NCBI GenBank assembly: GCA_937942115.1 | Contig: CALDFY010000087.1 | Span: 1 to 15,447, forward strand | DNA length: 15,447 nt | Origin: an uncultured Anaerolineae bacterium | GTDB lineage: Bacteria > Chloroflexota > Anaerolineae > B4-G1 > DUEL01 | Direction: 5' to 3' | Shown: piece after piece, positions 6,639 through 13,769 of the stretch | How positions within the stretch are numbered: position 1 is the first letter of the stretch | Layout of the letters: each line of letters opens with the position of its first letter | Notes under the pieces: generated by a model | Told to the model about the DNA's origin: nothing | Seen by the model: only the letters and a program-made list of their open reading frames with translations | Database searches by the model: none | Translations under genes and position numbers: made by a program

Positions 6639-7454
6639 AAAGGCGGCGGCGATATGGGCACGGGCGCGGCCTGGCGGCTTCACCGCTGCGGCTTCCGCGT
6701 CCTGGTCACCGAGATCGCCCAGCCCACTGTCATCCGCCGGACCGTCGCTTTCGCCTCGGCGGTCTATGAGGGAAGCATCACGGTGGACGGTGTGACGGCG
6801 CGGCGGGTGGAGGACGAGGCCGGCATCCGGGCCGCCTGGGCCGCCGATGAGGTCCCCGTGGTGGTGGACCCGCAGGCGGAATGGGTGGTGCGCCTGCGCC
6901 CCCTGGCGGTAGTGGATGCCATTATGGCCAAGCAGAACACCGGCACCCGCATCACGGATGCGCCCATCGTGGTGGCGCTGGGGCCGGGGTTTGTCGCCGG
7001 GGTGGATTGCCATGCGGTGGTGGAGACCCACCGGGGCCACAACCTGGGGCGGGTCATCCTGGAGGGGAGCGCCGCGCCGGATACGGGGATCCCCGGCGAA
7101 GTGGGCGGTGAGAGCGCGCGCCGGGTCCTGCGCGCCCCGGCCGACGGCGTCTTCTGGGGCGTCCGCGCCATCGGCGACCGGGTGCGGGCGGGCGAGGTGG
7201 TGGCCTACGTGGACGACGTCCCGGTCATCTCCCCGTTGGACGGCGTCCTGCGGGGCCTGCTCCACGACGGGCTGAAGGTCCCTGCGGGGCTGAAGGTGGG
7301 GGATGTGGACCCCCGGGCTGTCGTGGCCCACTGCTTCTCCATCTCGGATAAGGCGCTGGCAGTCGGCGGGGGGGTGCTGGAAGCGGTCTTCTTCCTGGCC
7401 CGTCGCGTTGCCTTCACCGCAGAGGGCACAGAGAACGCAGAGAGATTTTATTGA
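6633..7454 (+). CDS. EF2563/YqeB-family selenium-dependent molybdenum hydroxylase system protein
   Basis: About 273 residues. The core KGGGDMGTGAAWRLHRCGF, then VLVTEIAQPTVIRRTVAFASAVYEG, and NTGTRITDAPIVVALGPGFVAGVDCHAVVETHRGHNLGRV matches the EF2563 family, which accompanies selenium-dependent molybdenum hydroxylases and is thought to act in cofactor maturation. The biochemical reaction is not established. The frame is open back to 6519 only because it reads through the heptamer array, giving WSVV-type filler, so I place the start at GTG 6633 (6636 is the alternative), immediately before the conserved VKGGGD. No Shine-Dalgarno is visible, as the upstream DNA is the repeat itself. The C terminus also leaves the family pattern after LEAVFFLARR and reads AFTAEGTENAERFY, coded by a nonamer repeat. 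No selD, xdh or molybdenum gene is in the window, so the context gives no support for its role. Confidence 0.8.
   Translation: MVKGGGDMGTGAAWRLHRCGFRVLVTEIAQPTVIRRTVAFASAVYEGSITVDGVTARRVEDEAGIRAAWAADEVPVVVDPQAEWVVRLRPLAVVDAIMAKQNTGTRITDAPIVVALGPGFVAGVDCHAVVETHRGHNLGRVILEGSAAPDTGIPGEVGGESARRVLRAPADGVFWGVRAIGDRVRAGEVVAYVDDVPVISPLDGVLRGLLHDGLKVPAGLKVGDVDPRAVVAHCFSISDKALAVGGGVLEAVFFLARRVAFTAEGTENAERFY
7418..7444 (+). repeat. Nonamer repeat forming the 3' end of the YqeB-like gene
   Basis: Three 9-nt units, CGCAGAGGG, CACAGAGAA and CGCAGAGAG, are followed by ATTTTATTGA containing the stop. The reverse strand reads as the LCVLCAL-type filler seen at many bacterial intergenic repeats of this kind. 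Because the period is 9, the frame stays open through the array, and the gene has gained about 13 C-terminal residues from it and its flank. Confidence 0.65.
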
Positions 7455-7500
7455 ACTTCGTCTCTTGCCATCTTTTCCCGCCAATCATCCACTGGAGAGA

Positions 7501-7534
7501 AACAGGCGGGCGGCATAAGCCGCCCGCCTGTTTT
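7501..7534 (+). terminator. Strong hairpin terminator, probably bidirectional
   Basis: A perfect 14-bp stem, 7501-7514 with 7519-7532, has the loop ATAA and is followed by TTTT (7531-7534) on the + strand. It closes the transcription unit ending at 7454. Read on the - strand the stem ends in TGTTTCTC after an A-rich lead (GAAGAAAA), so it may also end a short - strand transcript covering 7554-7631. Confidence 0.85.
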
Positions 7535-7553
7535 CTTCGGTTGTCCGGATGGT

Positions 7554-7631
7554 TTAGAAGGCGAAGTGGATAGCCTGGCTGGCGACAACGATCCAGGTGA
7601 TCAGCATGGCGATAAGGAAAGTCGGGAACAT
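7554..7631 (-). CDS. Possible 25-residue single-span membrane peptide
   Basis: On the - strand an ATG at 7631 opens 25 codons ending TAA at 7556-7554. The peptide begins MFPTFLIAMLITWIVVASQA and ends IHFAF. It is one continuous hydrophobic stretch long enough to cross a membrane. Twenty of 24 sense codons after the ATG end in G or C, as in the real genes here, although the DNA just upstream is AT-rich. The stop lies about 21 nt before a strong hairpin that could terminate this transcript. Against it: no Shine-Dalgarno, and the -10-like TATAAC (complement of 7653-7658) and -35-like TTGAAA (complement of 7673-7678) are only 14 nt apart. I do not recognise the sequence. It could be a small membrane protein or the C-terminal remnant of a lost membrane protein. 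Confidence 0.35.
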   Translation of the reverse strand: MFPTFLIAMLITWIVVASQAIHFAF

Positions 7632-7786
7632 CAGGAAGCAAGGCTAACATCTGTTATATCATTCTAATCCTTTTTCAAGGCATCCGTCACCAGACTCTGA
7701 CAATTTATGGGTAATATAAAAAGGCAGGATGCAGGGAACGATCCAGATAGTTGCAACAGGCTTCATTCTGCCACGGGAGGGGAAAC
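7632..7786 (+). promoter_or_regulatory. AT-rich leader of the glycan operon
   Basis: This is the longest gene-poor stretch. It is clearly more AT-rich than its surroundings, mainly at 7644-7725. TAATAT at 7712-7717 or TATAAA at 7715-7720 could be a -10 box for the operon starting at 7787, but no convincing -35 element lies 16-18 nt upstream. I see no riboswitch or anti-terminator fold by eye. The Shine-Dalgarno of the first gene, GGGAGGGG at 7775-7782, closes the region. Confidence 0.4.
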
Positions 7787-9274
7787 TTGGAGGCGGCTCG
7801 CAGGGAGAGCCCGGTCGTGCAGAGTAACCGCATCAGGGAGAAGATAGCGCAGGCACTGCGCCATCCCCCTATCGGACTGGCAGTGGCGCCGCTGCCGTTC
7901 CTGGATGCAGGATGTATCGGGCTCAGCCTGTGGGGCGCTTACTCCCTGCGATTCCAGGTCCTCCCTTACCATAACCCGGTCTCCCTGGATTTTTACTTTC
8001 ACCTGACCCTCCTGACCATACCCACGTGGCTGGTCATCTTTGCTCTCTACCGTCTGTATGACCGCGAAACTCTCTTCGGCGGCTTGCAGGAATACACCGG
8101 TGTCGTGAACGCCTGTACCGTCGGGCTGGTGGGGATGATCCTCTACGGCTTCCTGGACCGGCAGGGGACGGAGGAGATTTCGCGCGGCTGGCTGATGCTG
8201 GTCTGGGGGCTCTCTGTCCTGACGGTGGGGACGACCCGTTTCCTCTACCGGCGCCTCATCTACCGTCTCCGGCGGCGAGGGCTGTTCACCCGTCGGGTGC
8301 TCATCGTGGGGACCAACGACGAGGGACGCGGTGTCGCCGACCAGTTGCGAGCGGCCCCCCAGGCCGGAATGCACGTCGTCGGCTTCCTGGACCCCCGGGG
8401 GTCTTCCGAACGCTCTATAGATGGCCTGCCGGTGTGGGGAGAGTTGAACACGCTGGGAGAACTGGTCCGGCGATGGGGAATAGAAGAGCTCATCATTGTC
8501 CCCACTGCCCTGCAACGGGAGGAATTGCTGGAACTGTATCGGGACTGGGCCCGGGAAGAGCACCTGCGCATCCGCCTCTCGTCCGGCCTCTACGAACTGT
8601 TCACCACCGGTGTCCAGGTGCAGGAGGTGGGATTTGTCCCTCTGGTCAGCCTGAACCGGACCCGCATTACCGGGATGGACGCCCTGATGAAAGCCGCGCT
8701 GGACTACGTCGGCGCAGCGCTTCTGCTGGTGCTCCTTTCTCCTCTTTTCCTGCTCATCGCGGCGGCCGTCCGGGTGGATTCACCCGGGCCGATTATCTAC
8801 CGCCGGCGCGTGGTGGGATTGAACGGGCGCATCTTTGATGCCTACAAATTCCGCACGATGATGGTGGACGCGGATGCTTATCTGGAAAGCCACCCCGAAC
8901 TGAAGCGGGAGTGGGAAGAGACGGGAAAAATCCGCAATGACCCGCGCGTCACGCGGGTGGGGAAGTGGCTTCGCCGGACCAGTCTGGACGAATTGCCCCA
9001 GTTGGTCAACGTCCTGAAAGGACAGATGAGCCTGGTCGGGCCGCGCATGATTACCCCCGCCGAACTGGCCCGCTTTGGCCGCTGGCAACACAACCTGCTG
9101 ACCGTCAAACCCGGCCTCACCGGCCTCTGGCAGGTCAGCGGACGGGCCGACCTTTCGTACGAGGAGCGGGTGCGGCTGGATATGTACTATATCCGCAATT
9201 ACACCATTTGGCTGGATTTGCGGCTCCTGCTGCACACCATCCGGGTGGTGCTCCAGGGAAAAGGAGCGTACTGA
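7787..9274 (+). CDS. Polyprenyl-phosphate sugar phosphotransferase, WbaP/WcaJ type
   Basis: About 495 residues. The N-terminal half holds four predicted membrane spans (about residues 32-57, 70-92, 103-123, 135-154), then a CoA_binding_3-like Rossmann domain starting RRVLIVGTNDEGRG (about 169). A re-entrant hydrophobic helix at about 305-330 leads into the bacterial sugar transferase domain with KFRTM (354-358), RRTSLDELPQL (about 397-407, carrying the catalytic Asp-Glu) and GQMSLVGPRM. These enzymes move a sugar 1-phosphate from a nucleotide sugar to undecaprenyl phosphate, starting a lipid-linked glycan. I chose TTG 7787 because GGGAGGGG sits 5-6 nt upstream; TTG 7751 and GTG 7817 are alternatives. 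The family motif is usually GPRP and here is GPRM. It is the first gene of the operon, and its TGA overlaps the next ATG. Confidence 0.93.
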   Translation: MEAARRESPVVQSNRIREKIAQALRHPPIGLAVAPLPFLDAGCIGLSLWGAYSLRFQVLPYHNPVSLDFYFHLTLLTIPTWLVIFALYRLYDRETLFGGLQEYTGVVNACTVGLVGMILYGFLDRQGTEEISRGWLMLVWGLSVLTVGTTRFLYRRLIYRLRRRGLFTRRVLIVGTNDEGRGVADQLRAAPQAGMHVVGFLDPRGSSERSIDGLPVWGELNTLGELVRRWGIEELIIVPTALQREELLELYRDWAREEHLRIRLSSGLYELFTTGVQVQEVGFVPLVSLNRTRITGMDALMKAALDYVGAALLLVLLSPLFLLIAAAVRVDSPGPIIYRRRVVGLNGRIFDAYKFRTMMVDADAYLESHPELKREWEETGKIRNDPRVTRVGKWLRRTSLDELPQLVNVLKGQMSLVGPRMITPAELARFGRWQHNLLTVKPGLTGLWQVSGRADLSYEERVRLDMYYIRNYTIWLDLRLLLHTIRVVLQGKGAY

Positions 9275-10383
9275 TGAATACCCCAGGAGGCCCTATGCTG
9301 ATTATGGCCCGCGCGCCGGTGCGGATCAGTTTCGGCGGCGGGGGAACGGACATCCCGGCCTACTACGAGCGACATGGCGGGTTCGTCGTCAGCACGACGA
9401 TCAACTATTACGTCTATACCATCCTGACCCCCGGTCAGCCGGATGGGGTGCAGATTTTCTCCGCCGACTATCGGTCCTTCACCCAGCGCCCGATCTGCGA
9501 AGACCTGATCTGGGATGGGGACCTGAGCCTCCCGAAAGCCATCGTCTACTATTTCAACATTCGGGATGGGTTGACAGTCTTTCTGGCTTCTCAGGTCCCG
9601 CCGGGGACAGGATTGGGCTCATCGGGGAGCGTGGCGGTCTCTATGATCAAAGCGTTGGCGTTCTGGTGTGGGCTGGACCTGGGCCCAAAAGAGGTGGCCG
9701 AACTGGCCTGTTTCATTGAGATTCACAAACTGGGGATGCCCGTTGGCAAACAGGACCAGTACGCTGCGGCGTTTGGAGGATTAAACTGCTACACCTTCCT
9801 CCGCGATGAGGTCCGGGTAGAGCCCCTGCGGATGCCCCCTCAGGCCCGCCAGGAACTGGAACAGGGTTTGATGCTTTTCTTCACCGGCATCTCCCGCCAG
9901 TCCTCCACCATCCTGAAGCGACAGCAGGAGGCCAGCCGGAAAGGGGACCGCGAGACCATTCGCCGCCTGACGGCCATCAAGGAACTGGGACAGGAAATCC
10001 GGCGCGCGCTGGAAGACGGAGACCTGTGGACATTCGGGGAATTGCTGCACCGCTCCTGGATGGAGAAGCGCCGGGTGGCGGAAGGGATCACCAACCCCGA
10101 GTTGGATCGGTGTTACGAGGTAGCCCGCGAGGCCGGAGCACTGGGAGGGAAGATGACGGGTGCCGGCGGCGGTGGATTCCTGATGCTCTTCTGTCCGCCC
10201 GCCCGCCAGGACGGGGTCACCGAGGCACTGACGGCTCTCGGGCTCCAGCGGCGTCCGTTTGCCTTTGAGGATGAGGGGGTCCAGATTATGCAGGGCATAC
10301 CGTGGACCCGTTCCTCGCCCCGCTACCCGTTTGGCGTCATCTCCCAGTCCGTGGGAGCCGGTTCGTCGGGGTTGCCCAGGTAG
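9274..10383 (+). CDS. hddA: D-glycero-D-manno-heptose 7-phosphate kinase-like GHMP kinase
   Basis: A 369-residue cytosolic GHMP kinase. RAPVRISFGGGGTDIPAYY (about 13-31) is the family's N-terminal substrate motif, PPGTGLGSSGSV (109-120) the ATP-binding loop, and GGKMTGAGGGGFLM (291-304) the third GHMP motif. HddA phosphorylates heptose 7-phosphate at C1. With gmhA and gmhB immediately downstream the heptose assignment is well supported; fucokinase-like or other sugar kinases are the alternatives. ATG 9274 overlaps the preceding stop (TGATG) and has AAGGAG at 9261-9266. ATG 9295, behind AGGAGG at 9285-9290, is also possible and fits the usual family N terminus better. The final stretch of about 28 residues after VQIMQG is beyond the usual family end. 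Confidence 0.88.
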   Translation: MNTPGGPMLIMARAPVRISFGGGGTDIPAYYERHGGFVVSTTINYYVYTILTPGQPDGVQIFSADYRSFTQRPICEDLIWDGDLSLPKAIVYYFNIRDGLTVFLASQVPPGTGLGSSGSVAVSMIKALAFWCGLDLGPKEVAELACFIEIHKLGMPVGKQDQYAAAFGGLNCYTFLRDEVRVEPLRMPPQARQELEQGLMLFFTGISRQSSTILKRQQEASRKGDRETIRRLTAIKELGQEIRRALEDGDLWTFGELLHRSWMEKRRVAEGITNPELDRCYEVAREAGALGGKMTGAGGGGFLMLFCPPARQDGVTEALTALGLQRRPFAFEDEGVQIMQGIPWTRSSPRYPFGVISQSVGAGSSGLPR

Positions 10384-10433
10384 GGAAACAGCCTTTCCGC
10401 AGTCTATCCAACTCTTGTTGACAGGAGCCTGGA

Positions 10434-11072
10434 GTGGTGGAAGAGGTTCGCCAGTATCTGACCGGAGTTCAGGAAGTTCTGGGCCGGATTCCCCTGGGAG
10501 CGCTGGAAGAGGCCATAGATGTCCTGCTCAGCGCGGTGTATGTGGGGAGTACGGTCTTTACGATGGGCAATGGCGGGAGCGCGGCCACCGCGTCCCACTT
10601 CGCCTGTGACCTGGCAAAGGGAGCCATTGTCCCAGGGGGGCCTCGTTTTCGGGTCATCGCCCTGACGGACAATGTTCCTCTCATCACGGCCTGGAGCAAC
10701 GACGTGGCCTATGAGGACATCTTCGCAGAGCAATTAGGCAACCTGATGGTTCGGGGGGATGTGGTGGTCGCGTTCAGCGGCAGCGGGAATTCTCCCAACG
10801 TCCTGCGGGCCGTCGCTCTGGCCCGCCAGCGGGGAGGGATCACCATCGGCTTCTCCGGATTTGACGGTGGGCAGTTAAGCCGGATGGTGGACGTTCCCGT
10901 AGTGGTCCCCTGCCATTGCATGGAGCAGATTGAAGACGTCCATCTGGTCCTCTGCCATCTGACGGCTACCGCTCTTCGCCAGCGGCTGCAGCGGATTGAA
11001 CCACCTCTCTCGCTGAGCATTTCGTACCCGACCTCACGGGAAGCGGTCATCCCAGGCCTCGGTTCGGTGTAA
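10434..11072 (+). CDS. gmhA: SIS-domain phosphoheptose isomerase
   Basis: A 212-residue SIS protein with MGNGGSAATASHFACDL (44-60), the SGSGNS phosphate-binding loop (115-120) and IEDVHLVLCH (166-175) carrying the expected histidine. GmhA converts sedoheptulose 7-phosphate to D-glycero-D-manno-heptose 7-phosphate in the cytosol. By alignment from memory with E. coli GmhA, catalytic Glu65 falls on Asp59 here, while the His180 equivalent is kept (His170). This suggests a divergent subgroup and some doubt about the substrate. GTG 10434 is supported by AGGAG at 10423-10427. It lies 50 nt after the kinase and 22 nt before the phosphatase, which fits one operon and one pathway. Confidence 0.85.
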   Translation: MVEEVRQYLTGVQEVLGRIPLGALEEAIDVLLSAVYVGSTVFTMGNGGSAATASHFACDLAKGAIVPGGPRFRVIALTDNVPLITAWSNDVAYEDIFAEQLGNLMVRGDVVVAFSGSGNSPNVLRAVALARQRGGITIGFSGFDGGQLSRMVDVPVVVPCHCMEQIEDVHLVLCHLTATALRQRLQRIEPPLSLSISYPTSREAVIPGLGSV

Positions 11073-11094
11073 TTCCCTTTCCCAGGTGTCTCCG

Positions 11095-11685
11095 ATGCAA
11101 CGGGCCGTATTTATTGACCGGGACGGCGTGATTTGTCGCAACCGTAAGGACCACGTGAAATCCTGGGAGGAGTTCGTCTTCCTTCCGGGCATACGGGATG
11201 CCCTGGTCCGGTTGGGCCGCTCGGACTTCCTGGTCATCGTGATCACCAATCAGGCCATCATCAACCGGGGCATCGTGTCTGTAGAAGTCGTGGAGGGCAT
11301 CCATCGTCGGATGGTGCAGGAAGTGGAAGCCGCAGGTGGGCGGATAGATCGGGTGCTCTATTGCCCCCATCGTCCCGACGAGAACTGCGGTTGCCGCAAA
11401 CCACAGCCGGGGTTGCTCCTCCAGGCGGCGGGGGAGATGGAAATTGATCTTTCCTCTTCCTGGCTCATCGGTGATGCGCTGAGCGATATGGTGGCCGCGC
11501 GGCGGGCCGGTTGTGGGCGGTACCTGGTGTTGACGGGCCGGGGGCGGCGGGAACTGATTCGCTGCTGGCGGATGGGCGAGCAGGGATTCCGGGTCGCGCT
11601 GAGCCTGGACCACGCCGTCCGCTCCCTCCTGCGGACGGGGTCGGTTTCGGGGCGCGTTCCACTGCCGGTCTGGGGTGGTCAGTAG
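11095..11685 (+). CDS. gmhB: D-glycero-D-manno-heptose 1,7-bisphosphate phosphatase
   Basis: A 196-residue HAD-superfamily phosphatase. Motif I is FIDRDGV (nucleophile Asp8, acid Asp10), motif II is TNQ (51-53), motif III includes CRKP with Lys102, and motif IV is GDALSD (126-131). The zinc-binding set C90-P-H92 with C98-G-C100 is the insertion typical of GmhB. The enzyme removes the C7 phosphate of heptose 1,7-bisphosphate. ATG 11095 gives the normal N terminus directly before AVFIDRD; GTG 11086 would add three residues. The part after about residue 150 is longer than in typical members and carries no motif I know. The stop is 2 nt before the next start. Confidence 0.9.
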   Translation: MQRAVFIDRDGVICRNRKDHVKSWEEFVFLPGIRDALVRLGRSDFLVIVITNQAIINRGIVSVEVVEGIHRRMVQEVEAAGGRIDRVLYCPHRPDENCGCRKPQPGLLLQAAGEMEIDLSSSWLIGDALSDMVAARRAGCGRYLVLTGRGRRELIRCWRMGEQGFRVALSLDHAVRSLLRTGSVSGRVPLPVWGGQ

Positions 11686-11687
11686 GG

Positions 11688-12494
11688 ATGGAGCGGAAGC
11701 CCGTTATATCTCGCGAAGCGGATGCGGCCGCCGTCGCCGCCCGGGAAGGCCCTCTCCGCTATTACCTGCGCGGTCAATCCACCAGCCTGGCCCGATATGT
11801 TCTGGAGCAGACCCTTTTTGCCCTTCTGGGGGGCATTCCAGGACTGGTGGGCATTGGGTTGCGCGCGCTGGCTTACCAGGTCATCCTCTCCAGCAGCGAC
11901 TGGCCCGTCATAGAAGACCACGTCCGACTGGCGCAACCCGCCAACATCCACCTGGGGCGACAGGTCTATCTGGACCACGGCGTCTATCTCCATGCCTGTC
12001 CCCAGGGCATTTTCATCGGCGACCGCACCTTCGTGATGCACGGTTCCGAACTGCACGTGTACAACTTCCGGGGGCTATCCCACTCCGGCATCTGGGTCGG
12101 TGAAAACGGCTTCATCGGCGAGTTCTGCCTGATTCGCGGGCAGGGAGGGGTCCACATCGGCCGGTCGGTCCTGCTGGCCCCCCGGGTGCAGTTGCTGGCG
12201 GTGGAGCACATTTTCCGGGACCCCAGCCGTCCGGTGATGGAGCAGGGCATCATTGCCCGGGGTATTCAGATTGGGGACGGGGCCTGGATCGGCGCCGGGG
12301 CCATCGTCCTGGATGGGGTGACGGTGGGGGAGGGGGCGGTAGTGGGGGCCGGCGCGGTGGTGACCCGCGATATTCCGCCCTTCGCCGTTGCTGTCGGGGT
12401 GCCCGCGCGGGTGATCCGCCAGCGGGAGGTGCCACCTGCACCACCTGAACCCCCTCCCCCGATGCCGGAGTATCCGCCGCGATTGTGGAGATAA
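11688..12494 (+). CDS. Left-handed beta-helix acyltransferase
   Basis: A 268-residue protein with a hydrophobic helical N-terminal segment (about 38-66) and hexapeptide repeats from about 75 to 243. These include INIHLG-like turns, VHIGRSVLLAPRVQLLAVEH and IQIGDGAWIGAGAIVLDGVT, then VGEGAVVGAGAVVTRDIPP and VGVPARVIR. The last two blocks and His174 are characteristic of acetyl/acyl-CoA-dependent O- or N-acyltransferases. The tail (248-262) is Pro-rich. Within a glycan operon it probably acylates a sugar or lipid-linked glycan; the acceptor is unknown. ATG 11688 follows the gmhB stop by 2 nt; the frame is open further upstream inside gmhB but has no better start. Translational coupling to gmhB is likely because the Shine-Dalgarno is weak. 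Confidence 0.85.
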   Translation: MERKPVISREADAAAVAAREGPLRYYLRGQSTSLARYVLEQTLFALLGGIPGLVGIGLRALAYQVILSSSDWPVIEDHVRLAQPANIHLGRQVYLDHGVYLHACPQGIFIGDRTFVMHGSELHVYNFRGLSHSGIWVGENGFIGEFCLIRGQGGVHIGRSVLLAPRVQLLAVEHIFRDPSRPVMEQGIIARGIQIGDGAWIGAGAIVLDGVTVGEGAVVGAGAVVTRDIPPFAVAVGVPARVIRQREVPPAPPEPPPPMPEYPPRLWR

Positions 12495-12497
12495 CCC

Positions 12498-12529
12498 CGT
12501 GCCAGGCACTTCCAGAAGTGCCTGGCACG
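12498..12529. repeat. Perfect 14-bp intergenic hairpin
   Basis: CGTGCCAGGCACTT (12498-12511) pairs perfectly with 12516-12529 around the loop CCAG. It starts 4 nt after the acyltransferase stop. No T-run follows, so it is unlikely to end transcription fully; it may act as an mRNA stability element or be a dispersed palindrome. Similar GTGCCAGGCAC palindromes are, from memory, dispersed in other environmental genomes. Confidence 0.7.
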
Positions 12530-12557
12530 TCCCATCGTTTGCTTCAGGAGTTAGAAG

Positions 12558-13769
12558 ATGAACGTCCTTTCAATCGTCATACCCGCCTACAACGAGGAGC
12601 GGGGCATCGCCCAGATCATTGAGCGCACCCTCTCCATCCGCCCACGGCTTCGGGAAGTGGGCGTGGAGGAGATGGAACTGCTGGTGGTGGATGACGGTTC
12701 CCGCGACCGGACGGCGGAAATCGCGGCCTGTTACCCGGAGGTCCGCCTGATCCGTCACACGGTCAACCAGGGGTACGGTGCCGCCCTCAAGACCGGTTTC
12801 AACCACGCGCAGGGGAATCTGCTGGGGTTTCTGGACGCCGACGGGACCTATCCGCCCGAATACTTCCCCGAACTCTGCCAGGTGGCTCTGCAGGGGGATG
12901 CCGAACTGGTCATCGGCTCCCGGATGTCCGGCGCGGAAAGCGAGATGCCGCTGGTCCGGCGGGTGGGCAACGTCCTCTTCGCCGGACTGGTCAGCATCCT
13001 GGGCAACCATCGCGTCCGGGATAGCGCCAGTGGGATGCGGGTCATCCGGCGGGAAGTGCTCTCCCGCCTCTACCCCCTGCCCGACGGGTTGAACTTCACC
13101 CCGGTGATGAGTACGCGCGCCATTCACGAAGGGGTGCGGATGCGGGAGGTGGCCATCCCGTACAAGGAGCGAGTCGGACGGTCCAAACTGAACGCGCTGC
13201 GGGACGGCGTCCGCTTCCTGCGGACCATCATCTGGACCGCTCTCAACTACAATCCGGTGCGGGTCCTGGGACTGGCCGGGCTGGGGCTGGGCGGGGTGAC
13301 GGCCCTCATCGGCGCGGTCATCCTCGGTATGCGCCTCTCCGGCATCACCCGGCTGGGCCCATGGGGTGTCGTTGCCGTTTTCATTGCTACTCTCTCCGCC
13401 GTCGCCGGGGTCACCCTCTTCTCCCTGGGCGCGACCTTCAACTATTTGGTCTCGCTGTTTCACAAACGGCCCATCCGCCAGGGACTTTTCGGCAACCCTG
13501 TCTTTGACCGTCCACTGGAGCGCCATTTCGGCTGGATAGGGCTGGTGGCAGTCGTCGCCGGACTGGCGCTGGGGGCTGGGAGCCTGGGTTTTGCGTTGGG
13601 TGGATGGCCCGTGGAGCGGCTCTGGCTCTACCTGCTGGGCGCGGCGATGCTGGTGCTGACCGGCTTGCAACTTTCCGTCTTCTGGGTCATCATGCGGGTC
13701 CTGGAGGAGTTGAGTCGGCGGGAGATTCTGATAAATCAGGACCTGGAGGGGCGACCGTGCGTGGAGTGA
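12558..13769 (+). CDS. Family 2 glycosyltransferase with C-terminal membrane domain
   Basis: A 403-residue GT-A glycosyltransferase of the DPM1/polyprenyl-phosphate sugar type. The nucleotide-sugar site is SIVIPAYNEE (5-14), LLVVDDGSRDRT (about 41-52), NQGYGAALKTG and FLDADG, with the DxD at 93-95. SASGMRVIRREVL and YKERVGRSKLNALRDG follow in the acceptor region. The last 170 residues hold about four membrane spans. It likely transfers a sugar from a nucleotide donor to a polyprenyl phosphate or to a growing lipid-linked glycan on the cytoplasmic face. ATG 12558 has AGGAG at 12546-12550. The end overlaps the next gene by 13 nt. The donor sugar cannot be read from sequence; GDP-heptose made by the upstream enzymes is a possibility only. 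Confidence 0.9.
   Translation: MNVLSIVIPAYNEERGIAQIIERTLSIRPRLREVGVEEMELLVVDDGSRDRTAEIAACYPEVRLIRHTVNQGYGAALKTGFNHAQGNLLGFLDADGTYPPEYFPELCQVALQGDAELVIGSRMSGAESEMPLVRRVGNVLFAGLVSILGNHRVRDSASGMRVIRREVLSRLYPLPDGLNFTPVMSTRAIHEGVRMREVAIPYKERVGRSKLNALRDGVRFLRTIIWTALNYNPVRVLGLAGLGLGGVTALIGAVILGMRLSGITRLGPWGVVAVFIATLSAVAGVTLFSLGATFNYLVSLFHKRPIRQGLFGNPVFDRPLERHFGWIGLVAVVAGLALGAGSLGFALGGWPVERLWLYLLGAAMLVLTGLQLSVFWVIMRVLEELSRREILINQDLEGRPCVE

Noticed and set aside
4796..6661. 621-codon open frame on the - strand opposite the LCP gene
   Set aside because: It is low in complexity opposite the Pro-Thr tract and reads through the heptamer array as Trp/Val/Cys filler.
7414..7650. 78-codon - strand frame overlapping the terminator
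   Set aside because: It reads through the terminator hairpin and the nonamer repeat. The 25-codon frame in another phase has far better coding character.
11511..11687. Upstream extension of the acyltransferase inside gmhB
   Set aside because: The region encodes gmhB in another frame. The conserved protein begins after ATG 11688, 2 nt past the gmhB stop.
12498..12529. Rho-independent terminator after the acyltransferase gene
   Set aside because: The stem is strong but followed by CCCATCG, with only a late TTT, and the next gene is only 28 nt away on the same strand.
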